In this document: positions 17,286-25,261 of the stretch, piece by piece
Position numbering within the stretch: the first letter of the stretch is position 1
Layout of the letters: each line of letters starts with the position of its first letter
From: JAXGXJ01 sp050943595
GTDB lineage: Bacteria > Actinomycetota > Thermoleophilia > RBG-16-64-13
Direction: 5' to 3'
Assembly (NCBI GenBank): GCA_050943595.1
Contig: JBMNPM010000009.1
Location: 16,847-80,846, forward strand
DNA: 64,000 nucleotides
Position numbers and translations under genes: made by a program
The notes under the pieces: generated by a model
Told to the model about the DNA's origin: nothing
The model's input: the letters and a program-made list of their open reading frames with translations, nothing else
Databases searched by the model: none

Positions 17286-17560
17286 GGCGGAGATCGCACC
17301 GTGAGATACTCACGTATGAGGCGACATGAGCATGTCGGTGGACAGCTCCAGCCTTGATATTATCTTAGAATAGAAAAAGTCGACGAGGAGCGGGCCATTC
17401 TCGACTCGGTCATGACGTGCGGGTGGATGACCTGGCTCCAATAGGGACCTGACTCGCGAGCAGGAGCGTGACTCGAGCAGGAGTGCGACTACACCCACGC
17501 TGCGGCACCGAGGCGTATTCATCGACACCCAGCAGTTCTGGATCGAAGGAGGCCCTGACT

Positions 17561-17956
17561 ATGAAACTCGACTGCAAGATATGGCTGGAGTACCGGGGCC
17601 GGGCTTTCGGAGACGGTCCGGCACGCCTTTTGGATGGGGTTCGACAGATGGGGTCTCTGCGCAAGGCGGCTGCCGAGCTGGGCATGTCGTACAACAAGGC
17701 CTGGCGTATCCTGAACGCCGCCGAGAAGCGGCTGGGCTTTTCCCTCCTCGACCGCAGCGTTGGTGGTGCATCAGGGGGCGGCTCTCGTCTCACGCCCCAG
17801 GCTGAGGATCTGTCGGTCCGGTACCGGGGTCTGATGGCGGATGCCACCCAAGCTATGGAGGTCATCTTCGAGCGGCACTTCGGCGATTGGAAGGATCCTT
17901 TGCCTGAGGACGCGACTCCCGATGGTGACACACAGGATGGCAACACGCAGGACTGA
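17561..17956 (+). CDS. Single-domain ModE-like (LysR-type HTH) regulator
   Basis: 131 residues from ATG 17561, with AGGAGG upstream at optimal spacing; the longer frame upstream is not conserved. It matches the N-terminal DNA-binding half of ModE: KIWLEYRGRAFGDGPARLLD, then the winged-helix GSLRKAAAELGMSYNKAWRI and GGGSRLTPQAEDL. Full ModE has a C-terminal molybdate-binding (TOBE/MOP) pair that is absent here, so how it senses a ligand is unknown. In related anaerobes such one-domain proteins lie beside molybdenum or formate-dehydrogenase genes. Here glpK follows convergently and an FmdE-like gene lies beyond it. Molybdenum-linked regulation is inferred. Confidence 0.85.
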   Translation: MKLDCKIWLEYRGRAFGDGPARLLDGVRQMGSLRKAAAELGMSYNKAWRILNAAEKRLGFSLLDRSVGGASGGGSRLTPQAEDLSVRYRGLMADATQAMEVIFERHFGDWKDPLPEDATPDGDTQDGNTQD

Positions 17957-17992
17957 CCATCCGGCCATCAGTGCGAAACTGGGCGCTCGTGG

Positions 17993-19504
17993 CTACTCGT
18001 GTGCCCACTCCCGAGTCCGTGCTACGGCACGGAGCCATCGCTCGTACGACTTCTCGAGGGCCGGGTCGGCTGCTCTAGGCGTGAACACCCGGTCGTCGCG
18101 GGCCATGCGGGCCACATCGTCGAGCGACCACAGGCCTACACCGACACCGGCCAACGCAGCCGCTCCTAATGCGGTCGCCTCCCGTGTCTGCTGCCGCTGC
18201 ACGGGAAGACGTAGCGTGTCGGCCTGCAGCTGCAAGAGGAAGTCATCAGCACTGGCTCCTCCATCCACCTTGAGCGTGGTGGGTCGCATGCCCGCATCCT
18301 CGATCATCGCCTCCAACACGGCGCGCGTCTGGTAGCAGATGGCCTCTTCGGTTGCCCGGGCGATGTGGGCCCTGGAGGTTCCCTGCGTTAGGCCGATTAG
18401 CAGCCCTCGTGCCGCCGGGTCCCAGAAGGGGGCGCCCAGGCCGGTCAGGGCCGGTACGAAGTGGACGTCGCCGGTGTCGGTCACTGTCGCCGCCAAGGGA
18501 CCGATATCTGCTGCCGAGTCGATCAAACCCAGCCCATCTCTCAACCATTGGATGGCCGCTCCCGCTATGAATACCGACCCTTCGAGGGCGTAGCTAATGT
18601 TTTCTCGGCCTGGTCCTAAACCCCAAGCGACCGTGCCCACCAGTCCGTGGGTTGAAACCACCGGTTGTCGGCCCACGTTTAGGAGGAGGAAGCAGCCTGT
18701 GCCGTAGGTGATCTTCGCCTGTCCGGGGGCGAAACAGGCCTGACCGAAGAGGGCGGCCTGCTGGTCGCCGCATATACCGGCGATAGGAACCTCCGCCCCA
18801 AAGAGGGCGCGGTCACTGTAGCCGGCCACACCCGCTGAGGGGACCGGACGGGGTAGGATGCCTGCCGGTATCCCGAAGAGCTTGAGCAGGGCCGGGTCCC
18901 AGTCCAGCCGGTGGATGTCGAACAACATGGTGCGCGAGGCGTTACTGAAGTCGGTCACGTGCGTCCGGCCACCCGTGAGGCGCCAGACGAGGAAGCTGTC
19001 AACCGTGCCCGCCCGTAGGCGGCCTCGGCGTAGCAACGCCGGAGCCTCGGCACAGTGGGCTAGGAGCCACTCGAGCTTGCCGGCGCTGAAGTAAGGATCA
19101 AGGCGCAGGCCCGTCCTCTCGCGCACGTACGTCTCGTGCCCTTCGGCCTGCAACCGGCGGCAGCGGGCAGATGTCCGCCGGCACTGCCATACGATGGCGT
19201 TGCTCAGAGGGATGCCTGTCTGTGCATCCCAGAGGAGGGCCGTCTCGCGCTGGTTAGCCACTCCGATGGCTGCAAGGTCGGCTCCGGAACGGCCCGCCTG
19301 ATTGAGGGCCTCCTGGGCGGCGTGCATCTGCCCCTGCCAGATCTCCTCAGCATCGTGTTCCACCCAGCCTTCGTGCGGATAGTACTGTGGTAGGGGTCTG
19401 CGACCGAGGCCCAGCACTCGGCCGTCCTTGTCAATGACCAAAGCACGAGAACTCGTCGTCCCTTGGTCGAGAACAAGGATGACGTGTCGATGGGGGATCG
19501 CCAT
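17993..19504 (-). CDS. glpK: Glycerol kinase
   Basis: 503 residues, standard length. It phosphorylates glycerol to glycerol-3-phosphate with ATP. FGGY-family motifs include the N-terminal LVLDQGTTSSRALVID, the substrate region WQCRRTSARC, GICGDQQAALFGQACF, GTGCFLLLN and the C-terminal signature KVDGGASADDFLLQLQAD. AGGAG lies five bases before the ATG. No glycerol facilitator or glycerol-3-phosphate dehydrogenase is adjacent, so it may serve lipid precursor salvage. Confidence 0.95.
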   Translation of the reverse strand: MAIPHRHVILVLDQGTTSSRALVIDKDGRVLGLGRRPLPQYYPHEGWVEHDAEEIWQGQMHAAQEALNQAGRSGADLAAIGVANQRETALLWDAQTGIPLSNAIVWQCRRTSARCRRLQAEGHETYVRERTGLRLDPYFSAGKLEWLLAHCAEAPALLRRGRLRAGTVDSFLVWRLTGGRTHVTDFSNASRTMLFDIHRLDWDPALLKLFGIPAGILPRPVPSAGVAGYSDRALFGAEVPIAGICGDQQAALFGQACFAPGQAKITYGTGCFLLLNVGRQPVVSTHGLVGTVAWGLGPGRENISYALEGSVFIAGAAIQWLRDGLGLIDSAADIGPLAATVTDTGDVHFVPALTGLGAPFWDPAARGLLIGLTQGTSRAHIARATEEAICYQTRAVLEAMIEDAGMRPTTLKVDGGASADDFLLQLQADTLRLPVQRQQTREATALGAAALAGVGVGLWSLDDVARMARDDRVFTPRAADPALEKSYERWLRAVARTREWAHE

Positions 19505-19592
19505 AGTGACTCCTCGGGAATCCAGAATCAGCAGGTCCCAGCCAGCTTCGTTGCTGCCGTTATTGTCCTATACTCGACTATAACGGTGCCAA

Positions 19593-19622
19593 TCTCCTAC
19601 ATAATCGTCTCCTACATAATCG
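19593..19622. repeat. Perfect 15-bp tandem duplication in FmdE-like gene leader
   Basis: TCTCCTACATAATCG occurs twice head-to-tail (19593-19607, 19608-19622) and ends four bases before the GGAGG ribosome-binding site. Confidence 0.9.
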
Positions 19623-19633
19623 GGGTGGAGGGT

Positions 19634-20182
19634 ATGAGAACGCTGGAAGAAGATCTGCAGGCCGCTCGGGAGTTCCATGGACATCTCTGCCATGGCATGG
19701 TTATGGGCGTGCGCATGGCCCGCTACGCGTGCCTGGAGCTGGGCATCGACGATCCCCTACAGTACCGGGACCTCATAGTCTATGTGGAGATGGACCGCTG
19801 TGCCAGCGATGCCGTATCGGTTGTCACTGGTGTCACTCTGGGGAGACGACGTCTCAAGTGGGTTGATTACGGTAAGTTGGCTGCGACCTTCGTCGATCTG
19901 GGCAGTGGGAACGCCATCCGTATGGCTCCGAAGCCGGACGTACCTCATGCGGGCTCCGACGACGATCCCGCAACGTTCTGGGACGACTGGAGCGACGAGC
20001 AGCTCTTCAGTTGCACTCCGGTAGATATTGACGTGCCGCTGCAGGACAGGCCGGGGAGACCTATCCGGACGGTTGTGTGTGCGAAATGCGGCGAGCAGGT
20101 GCAGGACGGGCGCGACGTGGAGTATGACGGCCAGCTGTTATGCCGCAGTTGCGTTGGAGGGGCGTACTACTCCACTATCTAA
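19634..20182 (+). CDS. FmdE-family protein with C-terminal zinc ribbon
   Basis: 182 residues from ATG 19634 (GGAGG upstream); a longer in-frame extension runs back through the tandem duplication and glpK start and is not conserved. The N-terminal domain has the FmdE signature FHGHLCHGMVMGVRMA with conserved His and Cys. The C-terminus is a zinc-ribbon-like CAKCGEQVQ...LLCRSC. FmdE was named for its link with tungsten/molybdenum formylmethanofuran dehydrogenase, but the family is common in bacteria without that enzyme and its function is unsettled; a role in metal or cofactor delivery is often proposed. A ModE-like regulator lies 1.7 kb upstream, a weak hint of a molybdenum connection. Confidence 0.85.
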   Translation: MRTLEEDLQAAREFHGHLCHGMVMGVRMARYACLELGIDDPLQYRDLIVYVEMDRCASDAVSVVTGVTLGRRRLKWVDYGKLAATFVDLGSGNAIRMAPKPDVPHAGSDDDPATFWDDWSDEQLFSCTPVDIDVPLQDRPGRPIRTVVCAKCGEQVQDGRDVEYDGQLLCRSCVGGAYYSTI

Positions 20183-20222
20183 GAGGCGGGCTGTTCGACA
20201 ACCTGCTGGGGGTCTAGGTCGG

Positions 20223-20247
20223 CGTGCCGCGGCTCGTCCGCGGCACG
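20223..20247. terminator. Hairpin between convergent genes, probable bidirectional terminator
   Basis: CGTGCCGCGG, loop CTCGT, CCGCGGCACG: a perfect 10-bp stem placed between the convergent FmdE-like gene and the VanW gene. There is no long T-run on either side, so intrinsic termination is likely but not certain. Confidence 0.6.
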
Positions 20248-20251
20248 TTAA

Positions 20252-22150
20252 CTATCGTGTCGTACTGGTACTGGTATGGGCTGCCGTGGTGGAGGTGGTG
20301 GACTTTGTCGTAGTCACAGTGGCTTTGGCGGTAGTACTGGCGGTACTGGTACTGGTGGTACTGGTACTGGTGGTACTGACAGTGGTTGTCGAGGCTGTCC
20401 CCACCTCGATTTTTTGCGGGATCATGGGATAGGTGCTGACAAAGGTGTCGGTGTGGACCACCGCGCCGTCCGGAAGCTTAACCGTGCGCACCACCTTCAG
20501 CTGCCTGCCGGTCTGGCCGCCTGTGGTTACGACCTTCTGTCCGGCAGGTAGGCGTGGATTGCGAACGGTGACGGTCGTTCTGGCCACAACGTTGTAGAAG
20601 TCGCTTGTTGTGTATGTCACCTTGCGTCCTTCGTCCGTCCCGTAGATGACGAAGGTGGTGGTGATACCGTCCGAGGTGCCACGGACGAGGATGGAGTGCC
20701 TCATATCGTTCTTAAAGCACATGTTGGGGCCGCCGGCGCTCACGGTGGCGTCGCGGCCCTTTGGGTAGTGTGAGATGTAGAGAGAGTGGTTCTTGCGCTC
20801 GACGATCTCCAGACCGGCGAAGAAGGCGGCGTTGAAGAGAGTGGTCGACACCTGGCAGATACCGCCGCCGAACACATCCTCCAGCTTGCCTCCCCCCACG
20901 ATGCCGGGAGCGGTTGTATAGCCGCGGGCCGCGGTGCGGGGACCGATCCGGCGGTCGAAGTCGTATATCTCACCCGGGGCGAGGATGACGTCACTCGCGT
21001 ATTTGGTGGTGATCCGGACGTTGGTTTGCCGGTTGCTGGTGCCGGTGTACTGTGTCGTGTAGCTTCCCAGTTTTTCTTTGATGCCCAGGGCTTCTGCCTC
21101 AGCCGTAGTGCGACCCGGCTCGATGGTGGTGATCGTCACTGCTGCCGTGCGCTCGCCGGTCTTGCGCGCGGCTTCCAAGAGTGCCGCGGCCGTTTTGGCC
21201 GCGTCGAGTTTCTTGCCCACTACCGCCGGTACGACCGAGGCTTTCTCACCGTCGGTCTTGAAGAAGGCATCCACCGCCTTGACGGCTACTTCTTTTGCGA
21301 TGGAGTTGAGCAACGGTTCCATCTTGGCCCGCTCAAGGAGAGGTACCAATGTAGCTACGCCGTTGTCATCCTTGATCGTGAAACTCATGTAGGATTTTAT
21401 CTGCTCAGGAGTTACCGTCCACTTCTGGTCGCCGGAAGTCAGTACGACCGGAGCGCTGATCATGACTTTGGCTTGAGCGACGGCTTGATTGGTGTCCTCT
21501 GCGCCTACGACCGGCTCCTCCGTCTTGATTGGTATGGGTAGTGATGCGGCGCGTAGGGCGGTGGCCAGTCTCTTGACCTCTGTGCGCAACCGGTCGATGT
21601 CCACCACCCGTCCAGCCTGTCCTTCGACCAGTTTGATCTCACCATCTTTGAAGGCAAGGCCTGCGTTCACAGGGGGTACGTCAATCTGGCCGGCTATCTT
21701 CGCCAAGGCGGCGTCCAACTTGGTGTCGTCCACTGCGGCGCGTAGGGGTATGTCTATGCCGCTAAAATATAGCTTGAAGCGTTTGCCGAGTTTGGTGAGG
21801 ATGTTGCCCTCGCGGGAGGCGGCCATGGCCGCGGACACCGTACCGGTTGTGTCAACCGTGGTGCCCAGGTCTTCGGCTTTGAGTTCCCAGGTCTTGTCTT
21901 CGTTGGTGAGGGTGATGTTCCGCTTCTGGGCGTTTTCTGCCAATGCCTTTACGCGGGAGGCGGCTGCTTCCTCGGTCAGGCCGCCCATCGCCCGGCCGGC
22001 GATGCTTACTCCCGCGTGCACCTTGTTGTGGTAGGCGGCGGAGTCTATTACGATGGCCAGCACCACTATGGCTACGATGACCCCGATAGCTATGATGATG
22101 CGGGTACGGACGCGGCTACGGCCTCGCCCGGCGATGCGTGATTCCGTCAA
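20252..22150 (-). CDS. VanW/G5-domain envelope protein with Ser/Thr-rich tail
   Basis: About 632 residues from TTG 22150, which has AGGAG ten bases upstream; GTG at 22198 gives a 16-residue longer form. A basic N-terminus leads into one membrane helix (IIIAIGVIVAIVVLAIVI), so the rest is extracytoplasmic. Two putative peptidoglycan-binding (PG_binding_4-like) domains span about 60-325. A VanW domain follows near 380-520 (GEIYDFDRRIGPRTAARGY, GGGICQVSTTLFNAAFFAGL), then a G5 domain to about 590. The last ~40 residues are almost only Ser, Thr and Ala and are encoded by microsatellite-like GGTACT units (20260-20390), probably a wall-spanning or slippage-prone stalk. VanW is linked to cell-wall biology, but its biochemical role is not established. 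Confidence 0.88.
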   Translation of the reverse strand: MTESRIAGRGRSRVRTRIIIAIGVIVAIVVLAIVIDSAAYHNKVHAGVSIAGRAMGGLTEEAAASRVKALAENAQKRNITLTNEDKTWELKAEDLGTTVDTTGTVSAAMAASREGNILTKLGKRFKLYFSGIDIPLRAAVDDTKLDAALAKIAGQIDVPPVNAGLAFKDGEIKLVEGQAGRVVDIDRLRTEVKRLATALRAASLPIPIKTEEPVVGAEDTNQAVAQAKVMISAPVVLTSGDQKWTVTPEQIKSYMSFTIKDDNGVATLVPLLERAKMEPLLNSIAKEVAVKAVDAFFKTDGEKASVVPAVVGKKLDAAKTAAALLEAARKTGERTAAVTITTIEPGRTTAEAEALGIKEKLGSYTTQYTGTSNRQTNVRITTKYASDVILAPGEIYDFDRRIGPRTAARGYTTAPGIVGGGKLEDVFGGGICQVSTTLFNAAFFAGLEIVERKNHSLYISHYPKGRDATVSAGGPNMCFKNDMRHSILVRGTSDGITTTFVIYGTDEGRKVTYTTSDFYNVVARTTVTVRNPRLPAGQKVVTTGGQTGRQLKVVRTVKLPDGAVVHTDTFVSTYPMIPQKIEVGTASTTTVSTTSTSTTSTSTASTTAKATVTTTKSTTSTTAAHTSTSTTR

Positions 22151-22261
22151 GAAAAGCCTGCTCCTGGATTTGAAGTCGCCACAAGATAGCAGATGCACGG
22201 AGGATCGTGAGCATTCCGATCTTCACACATGTTGTGTTTTTCTTCATGCGCGCTGTGCCGG

Positions 22262-22285
22262 GTGGGGCTTCGTTTTTCAGCAGCC
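22262..22285 (-). repeat. Terminal remnant (B) of dispersed palindromic element
   Basis: On the minus strand it reads GGCTGCTGAAAAACGAA, the left end of the element seen at 30134-30290. Only this end is recognisable. It lies between the VanW and birA genes, followed on its outer side by CTAG. Confidence 0.65.
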
Positions 22286-22331
22286 CTCTAGGAATCCTGG
22301 CAGCGGCCGGGTCCGTCTATGAGCGGGCTGG

Positions 22332-23486
22332 ATGCATGAGCCTATAGGCGGGGAGGGTTCTCTGCGCGTAGCGCTGGCCCGTGGTGTGGTGGATCCCGGG
22401 TTGGCTCAGCGGTTGCGTATTGTGGCGCACCTGGAGGGTGGAGCAGCTTCGAACCTGGAGCGACTGGAGAAGGAAGCTGTATCGGGGCAGACGCTGGGGG
22501 AGGTCTTAGGCCTGTCGCGGGCGGCCGTCCACAAGCACATCGACCACTTGCGCTCCCTTGGTTTCGTCATAGAGTCGGTGGTTGGTTTGGGATACCGGCT
22601 GGCGGCTCCCTTTACTGACCTTCTCGCCGCTGAAGCAGTACTGCCCTTCCTGTTGCCGGACCTTCGGAAAGAACAACTCTGGATGGCCGGACTACCCTAC
22701 CTGTATCGGCAGGAGTGCGACTCCACCAACCGGGTTATCCGACAGGTGATTAAAGATGAGGCTTCTCCCCCAGGCATGGTGGTGGTCACCGATCATCAAA
22801 CCCATGGCCGGGGAAGGCTGGATCGTGTGTGGCGTGACCAAGTGGGCAAAGACCTGATGTTCTCTCTCTTCCTGCGACCTTCGATTGCTCCCGGCCAGGC
22901 CCATCTTTTGTCATTGGCTGCTGCTCTGGCCGTCGCGGAGACCGTGGAGGCGTTTGTTGGTCTTGAAGAGACGGTGAGCGTGAAGTGGCCCAACGATGTG
23001 ATGATTGGTGATCGGAAGGCATGTGGGATCCTTCTGGAGGGGGCCATGGACGGGGACAGGCTGCGCTGGGTCATCGTCGGCGTAGGCCTTAACGTCAACA
23101 GTGACCCGGCTGTAGCTGCCGGTGTCATCGCGCGAGAGGATCACGGAAGCTTGGGCTCGCGGCCATGGCCGGTGTCGTTGCACGCGGTGCTTGGCTCGAT
23201 GGTCCCGCGGGCCCCGCTTCTGGTGGCACTTCTGCGACGGTTGACCGCCCGGTGCACCGATCTGGAGCAGCCCGGAGGCATGTCTTCTGTCCTTGAAAGT
23301 CTGGCGGAGCGCGATTTTCTGGCCGGTCGGCATGTGGAGGTATTTCAGGGTGGAGACCCGCAGCGGGCCATAGTGGGCGAGGCGGCTGGTATTGGCGCCG
23401 AGGGACAGTTGCTGGTGCGTCTACCTTCCGGGGGGGTCACGGCTGTTTTTGCCGGAGACGTCAACCATACTCGTCAGAGACGTTGA
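22332..23486 (+). CDS. birA: Biotin operon repressor / biotin--[acetyl-CoA-carboxylase] ligase
   Basis: 384 residues, somewhat longer than the usual ~320. The N-terminal winged helix lies near 40-95 (SGQTLGEVLGLSRAAVHKHI, then GLGYRLAAP). The ligase domain has CDSTNRVIRQ, the biotinyl-AMP loop THGRGRLDRVW, SVKWPNDVMIGDRKACGILL and WVIVGVGLNVNSDP. The C-terminal SH3-like domain is present. It is therefore bifunctional: it biotinylates carboxyl-carrier protein and can repress biotin genes. bioY follows directly with its promoter overlapping the birA stop, consistent with BirA controlling biotin uptake. About 35 residues precede the helix domain and have no clear match, so a later start is possible. 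Confidence 0.92.
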   Translation: MHEPIGGEGSLRVALARGVVDPGLAQRLRIVAHLEGGAASNLERLEKEAVSGQTLGEVLGLSRAAVHKHIDHLRSLGFVIESVVGLGYRLAAPFTDLLAAEAVLPFLLPDLRKEQLWMAGLPYLYRQECDSTNRVIRQVIKDEASPPGMVVVTDHQTHGRGRLDRVWRDQVGKDLMFSLFLRPSIAPGQAHLLSLAAALAVAETVEAFVGLEETVSVKWPNDVMIGDRKACGILLEGAMDGDRLRWVIVGVGLNVNSDPAVAAGVIAREDHGSLGSRPWPVSLHAVLGSMVPRAPLLVALLRRLTARCTDLEQPGGMSSVLESLAERDFLAGRHVEVFQGGDPQRAIVGEAAGIGAEGQLLVRLPSGGVTAVFAGDVNHTRQRR

Positions 23487-23512
23487 CAGCGTTCTTACTG
23501 GTCTTGTAGACT
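23483..23512 (+). promoter_or_regulatory. Candidate bioY promoter overlapping birA stop
   Basis: A perfect TTGACA (23483-23488) is followed after 18 bases by TAGACT (23507-23512), 37 bases before the bioY start. The -35 box contains the birA stop codon. I looked for a clear BirA palindrome here and did not find one. Confidence 0.55.
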
Positions 23513-23548
23513 CCGCGCGTACTGCATACGCACGTGGGAGGATCGATC

Positions 23549-24262
23549 ATGAGGGGCATCACATCAGGTGGGAAGACTTTGGGAGCGCCTGATGGTGCCG
23601 GCACTTTGGTTGCTCGTCCGGGGCGGCCTGGACTCGCCCTGTCCGGTCTTCAGAAGACAGTGGTTCTCCTCGCTGCGGTCGGTCTGCTCAGTGCGAGTGC
23701 TTGGGTCTCGGTGCCGTTTTACCCTGTGCCTCTCACCATGCAGACTTTGGCCGTCCTTCTCATCGGTGGGCTGCTTGGTCCCAGGTTGGGAGCCTCTGCT
23801 GTTGCGAGTTACATAGCGCTCGGCCTCGTTGGGGCGCCTGTCTTCCACAATGGTTTGGCCGGTCCGGCCGTCATCGCTGGGCCTACCGGAGGGTACTTGG
23901 TCGGCTTTGTGGCAGCTGCGTTTCTCATGGGGCTGGCCGTGCGCTGGGCCGGCAGGGTGGGTTCTGGTGCGGTGCGGCAGGGGCAGGATGAATGGGGCCG
24001 CGCGACGGACGTCCGAGAGGCGTCGCTCACCGGCCGGGCTTCGCTCCTGGTCTTGGTTCTCGGCGTGGCGGCGGCCAGTGTCGCGATCTACGCGGTAGGC
24101 ATCCCCTGGTTGGCGATCATCACCGGTGGCGATCTTCATACGGCCTTTACCGTGGGGGCGGTGCCCTTTGTGTTGGGCGACCTGCTCAAAGGGGCTGTAG
24201 CTATCGCGACTCTCATGTGGGGTGGGGGTCTGTTGGTGCGTAGGGGGGTTCTGCTTCCTTGA
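23549..24262 (+). CDS. bioY: Biotin transporter BioY (ECF S-component)
   Basis: 237 residues from ATG 23549, with GGAGG seven bases upstream. It is the membrane substrate-binding subunit that captures biotin. The typical BioY sequence starts near residue 45 with VSVPFYPVPLTMQTLAVLLI, continues with GGLLGPRLGASAVASYIALG and GPTGGYLVGFVAAAF, and has six predicted helices. A hydrophilic stretch of ~35 residues between helices 4 and 5 (about 145-180) is longer than usual. No ECF ATPase or T-component genes are nearby, so it works alone or with a shared energising module. It follows birA, giving a biotin uptake and utilisation pair. Confidence 0.93.
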   Translation: MRGITSGGKTLGAPDGAGTLVARPGRPGLALSGLQKTVVLLAAVGLLSASAWVSVPFYPVPLTMQTLAVLLIGGLLGPRLGASAVASYIALGLVGAPVFHNGLAGPAVIAGPTGGYLVGFVAAAFLMGLAVRWAGRVGSGAVRQGQDEWGRATDVREASLTGRASLLVLVLGVAAASVAIYAVGIPWLAIITGGDLHTAFTVGAVPFVLGDLLKGAVAIATLMWGGGLLVRRGVLLP

Positions 24263-24430
24263 CGAGACGCTGGCTTCTTGGTTGGGGTCCTTCTGCCTGC
24301 GGGGTCCTTTCGCCTGATGTGATTCACGCGATCCCGGTTCTTCTCTGTCTCCAAGGCTTGTGAAAGCTGCGTAGGTGAGGGTATCCTGCGGGACGACAGT
24401 GTCCGCGGTGAAAGGTAGCTGGGTCGGCCC

Positions 24431-25249
24431 TTGAATGTCCTCGATGCTCTCGTACTCGGTGTAGTCCAGGGGGCTACCGAGTTTCTTCCCGTGTCGAGTT
24501 CGGGTCATCTGGTCCTCATACCGGAGTTCTTCAATATCCCGGCTCCCACGCTCGGTTTCGACATTCTCGTCCATTTGGCGACGCTGGTAGCCGTAGTCGG
24601 CTACTTCATGGGCGATGTGGTCAAGATAGTGGTATCCATCGTCGCTCCTAAGCGAATGGAGCGGACTGAGGTCGTGTACTGGCGGCGACTGTTTCTCTGG
24701 CTGGTGATAGGAACGGTGCCTGCCGCTTTGGCGGGTGTCCTGTTCGGCAGTTTCTTCGAGGGGCTGTTCTCCAGCACTCTGGCTGTTGGTATCTTCTTGG
24801 TGGTCACCTGTCTACTTCTGACCGGAGCCGATGCCGTCCTCGATCGTATGCGGCGGCGCATAGAGGGGCTTGGGCGCATGCGGGCTCAGGACGCCCTTAT
24901 CATCGGCTTCTACCAGGCACTGGCTATCGCTCCGGGGGTGAGCCGCTCGGGAGCCACCATCTGCGCCGGTATCTTTTTGGGCTTCGACCGACCCACGGCG
25001 GCTCGTTTCTCGTTCCTGCTCAGTATCCCCGTCATCCTGGGGGCCTTTCTCGTTAACCTGGGCGATATCTCCATGGCTTTCGCCGGTGCCGATGGGCTTG
25101 CCTATGTGGTGGGTGCAATATCCGCAGCTGTTTCGGGATTCCTGGCCGTGTCTTTTTTGATGCGTTATCTGAGTAGACACAGGCTGCGTGTGTTCGCCGT
25201 CTATACGGCGGTCGTGGGCGTGATCGTGATCGTTCTTTCACTCATATAA
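24431..25249 (+). CDS. uppP: Undecaprenyl-diphosphatase UppP (BacA)
   Basis: 272 residues, a multi-pass membrane enzyme that dephosphorylates undecaprenyl pyrophosphate to recycle the lipid carrier for wall synthesis. The signature motifs are QGATEFLPVSSSGHL at the N-terminus and PGVSRSGATICAGIFLG near residue 165. The start is TTG at 24431, as the conserved MNVLDALVLGVVQG begins there. The next gene, a polysaccharide deacetylase with SLH domains, starts 12 bases downstream, so a wall-related two-gene operon is likely. The 168-base spacer after bioY shows no clear terminator. Confidence 0.94.
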   Translation: MNVLDALVLGVVQGATEFLPVSSSGHLVLIPEFFNIPAPTLGFDILVHLATLVAVVGYFMGDVVKIVVSIVAPKRMERTEVVYWRRLFLWLVIGTVPAALAGVLFGSFFEGLFSSTLAVGIFLVVTCLLLTGADAVLDRMRRRIEGLGRMRAQDALIIGFYQALAIAPGVSRSGATICAGIFLGFDRPTAARFSFLLSIPVILGAFLVNLGDISMAFAGADGLAYVVGAISAAVSGFLAVSFLMRYLSRHRLRVFAVYTAVVGVIVIVLSLI

Positions 25250-25261
25250 GAAGGAGGCTTC

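Noticed and set aside
23483..23548. BirA operator upstream of bioY
   Set aside because: Only a loose TTGTAGAC half is visible; no second half at the expected spacing.
23564..24574. Open frame of 336 codons on the minus strand across bioY and the start of uppP
   Set aside because: The product is a low-complexity Arg/Gly/Pro-rich string with no family features, while both plus-strand genes are clearly recognisable membrane proteins.
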